Origin: Aeromonas molluscorum 848
GTDB taxonomy: Bacteria; Pseudomonadota; Gammaproteobacteria; Enterobacterales; Aeromonadaceae
Reading direction: 5' to 3'
Assembly: GCF_000388115.1 (NCBI RefSeq)
Contig: NZ_AQGQ01000019.1
Span: 1-37,215, forward strand
DNA: 37,215 bases
Part shown: piece by piece, positions 35,304 through 37,215 of the stretch
Position numbering within the stretch: position 1 is the stretch's first letter
Layout: every line of letters starts with the position of its first letter
The notes under the pieces: generated by a model
What the model was told of the DNA's origin: nothing
What the model saw: the letters and a program-made list of their open reading frames with translations, nothing else
The model's database searches: none
Translations under genes and position numbers: made by a program

Positions 35304-36677
35304 ATGAAAAACATCAATAAGACCCTGCTGGCCGCCACCATTTCCCTCGGAATGCTGGCAGGCTGCAACAGCCAAAATGACTCAAAGGCCCCAGATCCCA
35401 TGGTTCGTTTCGCCACCTTCAATCTGTCGTTTGATCGCACCGCCCCCGGCATGCTCTCCGGCGAACTGGCCCTGGACCGCGCCGCCCAGGACGTCCTGCT
35501 GAGCCGCTACCAGGACGGAGACAGCAGCCTCAGCAAGGCCGAGATCACCCGCGCCAAAAACGTGCAGCAAATCCGCAATATTGCCGAAATCATCCAGCGC
35601 ACCCGGCCGGATGTCTTCCTGCTCAACGAGTTCGACAACGACGGCAAGGGCGAAAGCACCGCCGATCTCAAGGCGTTCAACGACAACTACCTGGCCCATG
35701 CCCAGCACGGCGAGGTGACCGCCATCAGCTACCCGGTGATGCAGAATTTTGCCACCAACACCGGCCTGATGAGCGGCCATGACCTCAACCTGGATGGCAA
35801 GGTGGGCAGCGGGCCGGACGACGCCTGGGGCTTTGGCAACTACCACGGCCAGTACGGCTTCGCCGTCATGTCCCAATACCCCATAGAGACCCAGCAGATC
35901 CGCACCTTCCAGCACTTCAAGTGGAAGGATATGCCCGGCGAATCCAACCCCGTCATCGATGACTGCAACAACCCCAAGGCCCCGATCCCGGCTGGCCGCC
36001 AGTGTGGGGACGCCTGGTATGACGACGCTGCCTGGCAGGCCTTCCCGCTCTCCTCCAAGAACCACGCGGATGTGCCAGTGCGCATCAAGCAGGGTGACAA
36101 GGAGGAGCTGATCCACTTCCTCATCTCCCACCCGACTCCGCCCATCTTCGGCAACGCGGCGCGCCACAACGTCAAGCACAACCGCGCCGAGGTCGCCTTC
36201 TGGCAGGACTACGTGGCAGCCGCCAGCTACATGGTGGATGACGCGGGCAAGACCGGTGGCCTGGCCGAGGGCGCCAAGTTCGTCATTGCCGGGGATCTCA
36301 ACGCCGATCCCCAGATTGGCGACGGCGATCTGAGTGCCATCCAGGATCTGCACAACCATGTGCTGGTCAATCAGGCGGTCAGCAACGGCGCCCTGATCCC
36401 GATCAGCCAGGGGGGCCCCGAGTGCCTCGCCAGCCAGCCGGATCAGTGCAAGCGCAACAACAACCGCCCCACTCCGGAGCGCATCACCAGCAGCAGCGGC
36501 CTGCAGCTCGATCACCTGCTGCCTTCCGCCAACCTCAATGCGGTGGCCTCCGGGGTGTTCTGGCCCGCCAGTTTCGAGCCGGGCTACCATCTGGTCTATG
36601 GCGCCAAGCTTGGCATCGCCAAGGGGGTGAGTTCGGATCATCGCCTGGTGTGGGTCGACCTCGAACTGGACGACTGA
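35304..36677 (+). CDS. Lipoprotein of the endonuclease/exonuclease/phosphatase fold
   Basis: Predicted outer or inner membrane lipoprotein of 457 residues; the substrate is unknown (nucleic acid or phosphoester). The lipobox is LAGC (C21). EEP-fold catalytic blocks are visible in order: RFATFNLSFD, VFLLNEFDNDG with the metal-binding Glu, ISHPTPP, IAGDLNADP and the C-terminal SSDHRLVWVDL with the catalytic Asp-His. A long insertion follows the second block. The ATG at 35304 has CGGA eight bases upstream. Aeromonads secrete several nucleases, but export past the lipid anchor is not shown here. Confidence 0.85.
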   Translation: MKNINKTLLAATISLGMLAGCNSQNDSKAPDPMVRFATFNLSFDRTAPGMLSGELALDRAAQDVLLSRYQDGDSSLSKAEITRAKNVQQIRNIAEIIQRTRPDVFLLNEFDNDGKGESTADLKAFNDNYLAHAQHGEVTAISYPVMQNFATNTGLMSGHDLNLDGKVGSGPDDAWGFGNYHGQYGFAVMSQYPIETQQIRTFQHFKWKDMPGESNPVIDDCNNPKAPIPAGRQCGDAWYDDAAWQAFPLSSKNHADVPVRIKQGDKEELIHFLISHPTPPIFGNAARHNVKHNRAEVAFWQDYVAAASYMVDDAGKTGGLAEGAKFVIAGDLNADPQIGDGDLSAIQDLHNHVLVNQAVSNGALIPISQGGPECLASQPDQCKRNNNRPTPERITSSSGLQLDHLLPSANLNAVASGVFWPASFEPGYHLVYGAKLGIAKGVSSDHRLVWVDLELDD

Positions 36678-36702
36678 TCCCAAGGACGTCACTCAAAAAA
36701 AG

Positions 36703-36724
36703 CGGGGCCAACAGGCCCCGTTTT
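36703..36724. terminator. Bidirectional terminator after the nuclease-fold gene
   Basis: Seven-bp stem (CGGGGCC / GGCCCCG) with an AACA loop, TTTT on the right and a run of seven As on the left. It can serve both converging genes. Confidence 0.82.
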
Positions 36725-36734
36725 CATTGGATCG

Positions 36735-37215
36735 TCATACCAGCTTCTCCACCCGGGCCGGCAGGCCCTGGCGCGCCGAGGAGCCGATGGCCCAGTCCAC
36801 CAGGGGGTAGCGGCCATGGCGGCTGGGATCCAGCACCGCCAAGTCATTCAGATTGACCCCGGCCCCGCGCAGCGGATTGGCGGCCACTTTTTGGCCGTCT
36901 ATCCAGTGTTCCCGCGCCCCCCAGCTCCTTGTGGCCGAAGCCGTGCTCGATGGCGATGGCATCTTCCTGCACCCCGGCCACGCACTCGGCCAGCCCGATC
37001 ACGCTGCCATTGGGGGTGCTGACCCGCACCCTGTCCCCGCTCACTATGCCAAGCCGGGCCGCCGTCTGGACGTTGAGCCGCACCCCGTTGCTGGGATGCA
37101 CCTGACGCAGGCGATCCGAGCCGATGCTCATGGAACTCATGGTGTGGGACTTGTAGCTGGTCAGCAGCAGGGGCCACTGGGCCGGCTTGAACGCCTCGCT
37201 CAGCGGCGTGCCATC
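36735..37215 (-). pseudogene. Molybdopterin oxidoreductase C-terminal part, frameshifted (partial)
   Basis: The minus strand encodes the molybdopterin dinucleotide-binding C-terminal domain of a DMSO-reductase-superfamily catalytic subunit, possibly of the TtrA/PhsA type. From the window edge the frame reads HPSNGVRLNVQTAARLGIVSGDRVRVSTPNG and AIAIEHGFGHKELG. It must then shift at a run of six Cs on the plus strand (36917-36922) to continue AREHWIDGQKVAANPLRGAG and end at 36735 with ARQGLPARVEKLV. With five bases in the run the whole reads in one frame. Without correction the product would end about 38 residues after the shift at a different stop. It may be a true pseudogene, a slippage site or a sequencing error. 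Confidence 0.75.

Noticed and set aside
1-37215. CRISPR arrays, insertion sequences, tRNA or rRNA genes
   Set aside because: No regularly spaced repeats, transposase genes, terminal inverted repeats or RNA gene signatures were seen.

Overview
The window is bacterial chromosome, about 60% G+C and densely coded. Gene order and protein similarity point to a gammaproteobacterium, most likely Aeromonas (inference; no rRNA gene or other species marker is present). Long stretches follow the Escherichia coli ubiF–miaB–ybeZ–ybeY–corC–lnt and leuS–lptE–holA–nadD–rsfS–rlmH–mrdA–mrdB–rlpA–dacA–ybeD–lipB–lipA blocks, joined here into one cluster.

Layout. 1-1069 (-): ubiF, cut by the window edge. 1371-7054 (+): miaB, the PhoH-like ybeZ, ybeY, corC and lnt, covering tRNA modification, RNA quality control, ion handling and lipoprotein acylation. 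7128-7610 (-): a YbeL-type zinc-ribbon protein. 7788-18835 (+): leuS, lptE, holA, nadD, rsfS, rlmH, mrdA, mrdB, mltB and rlpA, a long run mixing translation, replication, NAD synthesis and cell-elongation functions. 19079-22661 (+): dacA, ybeD, lipB, a possible 30-codon ORF and lipA. 22731-25704 (-): an orphan, lower-G+C flagellin, a Gfo/Idh/MocA-type oxidoreductase and a Trp-rich small ORF. 25736-26368 (+): an RBBP9/YdeN-like hydrolase. 26723-30870: recJ (-), mscL (+), xerD (-), fldB (+). 31023-33763 (+): a TldD/TldE-family protease pair. 34020-34958 (-): an L,D-transpeptidase. 35304-36677 (+): a lipoprotein of the endonuclease/exonuclease/phosphatase fold. 36735-37215 (-): the frameshifted 3' end of a molybdopterin oxidoreductase gene.

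The most striking structure is a pair of broken gene ends bracketing the intact holA–mrdB block. A 47-codon remnant of a second holA 5' end sits between lptE and holA (10982-11125), and a remnant of a second mrdB 3' end sits between mrdB and mltB (about 16809-16927). In both pairs most or all differences are synonymous, so both copies look derived from functional, slightly diverged genes. The simplest single explanation is that a related donor's holA–nadD–rsfS–rlmH–mrdA–mrdB segment replaced the resident one by imprecise recombination, leaving resident gene ends as scars. Two independent partial duplications remain possible.

Functionally the window is rich in envelope assembly: Lnt, LptE, PBP2 (mrdA), RodA (mrdB), MltB, RlpA, DacA and an L,D-transpeptidase, with lipoyl synthesis and RNA maintenance genes alongside. 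Many transcription units end in clear stem-loop plus T-tract terminators, several of them shared between convergent genes.
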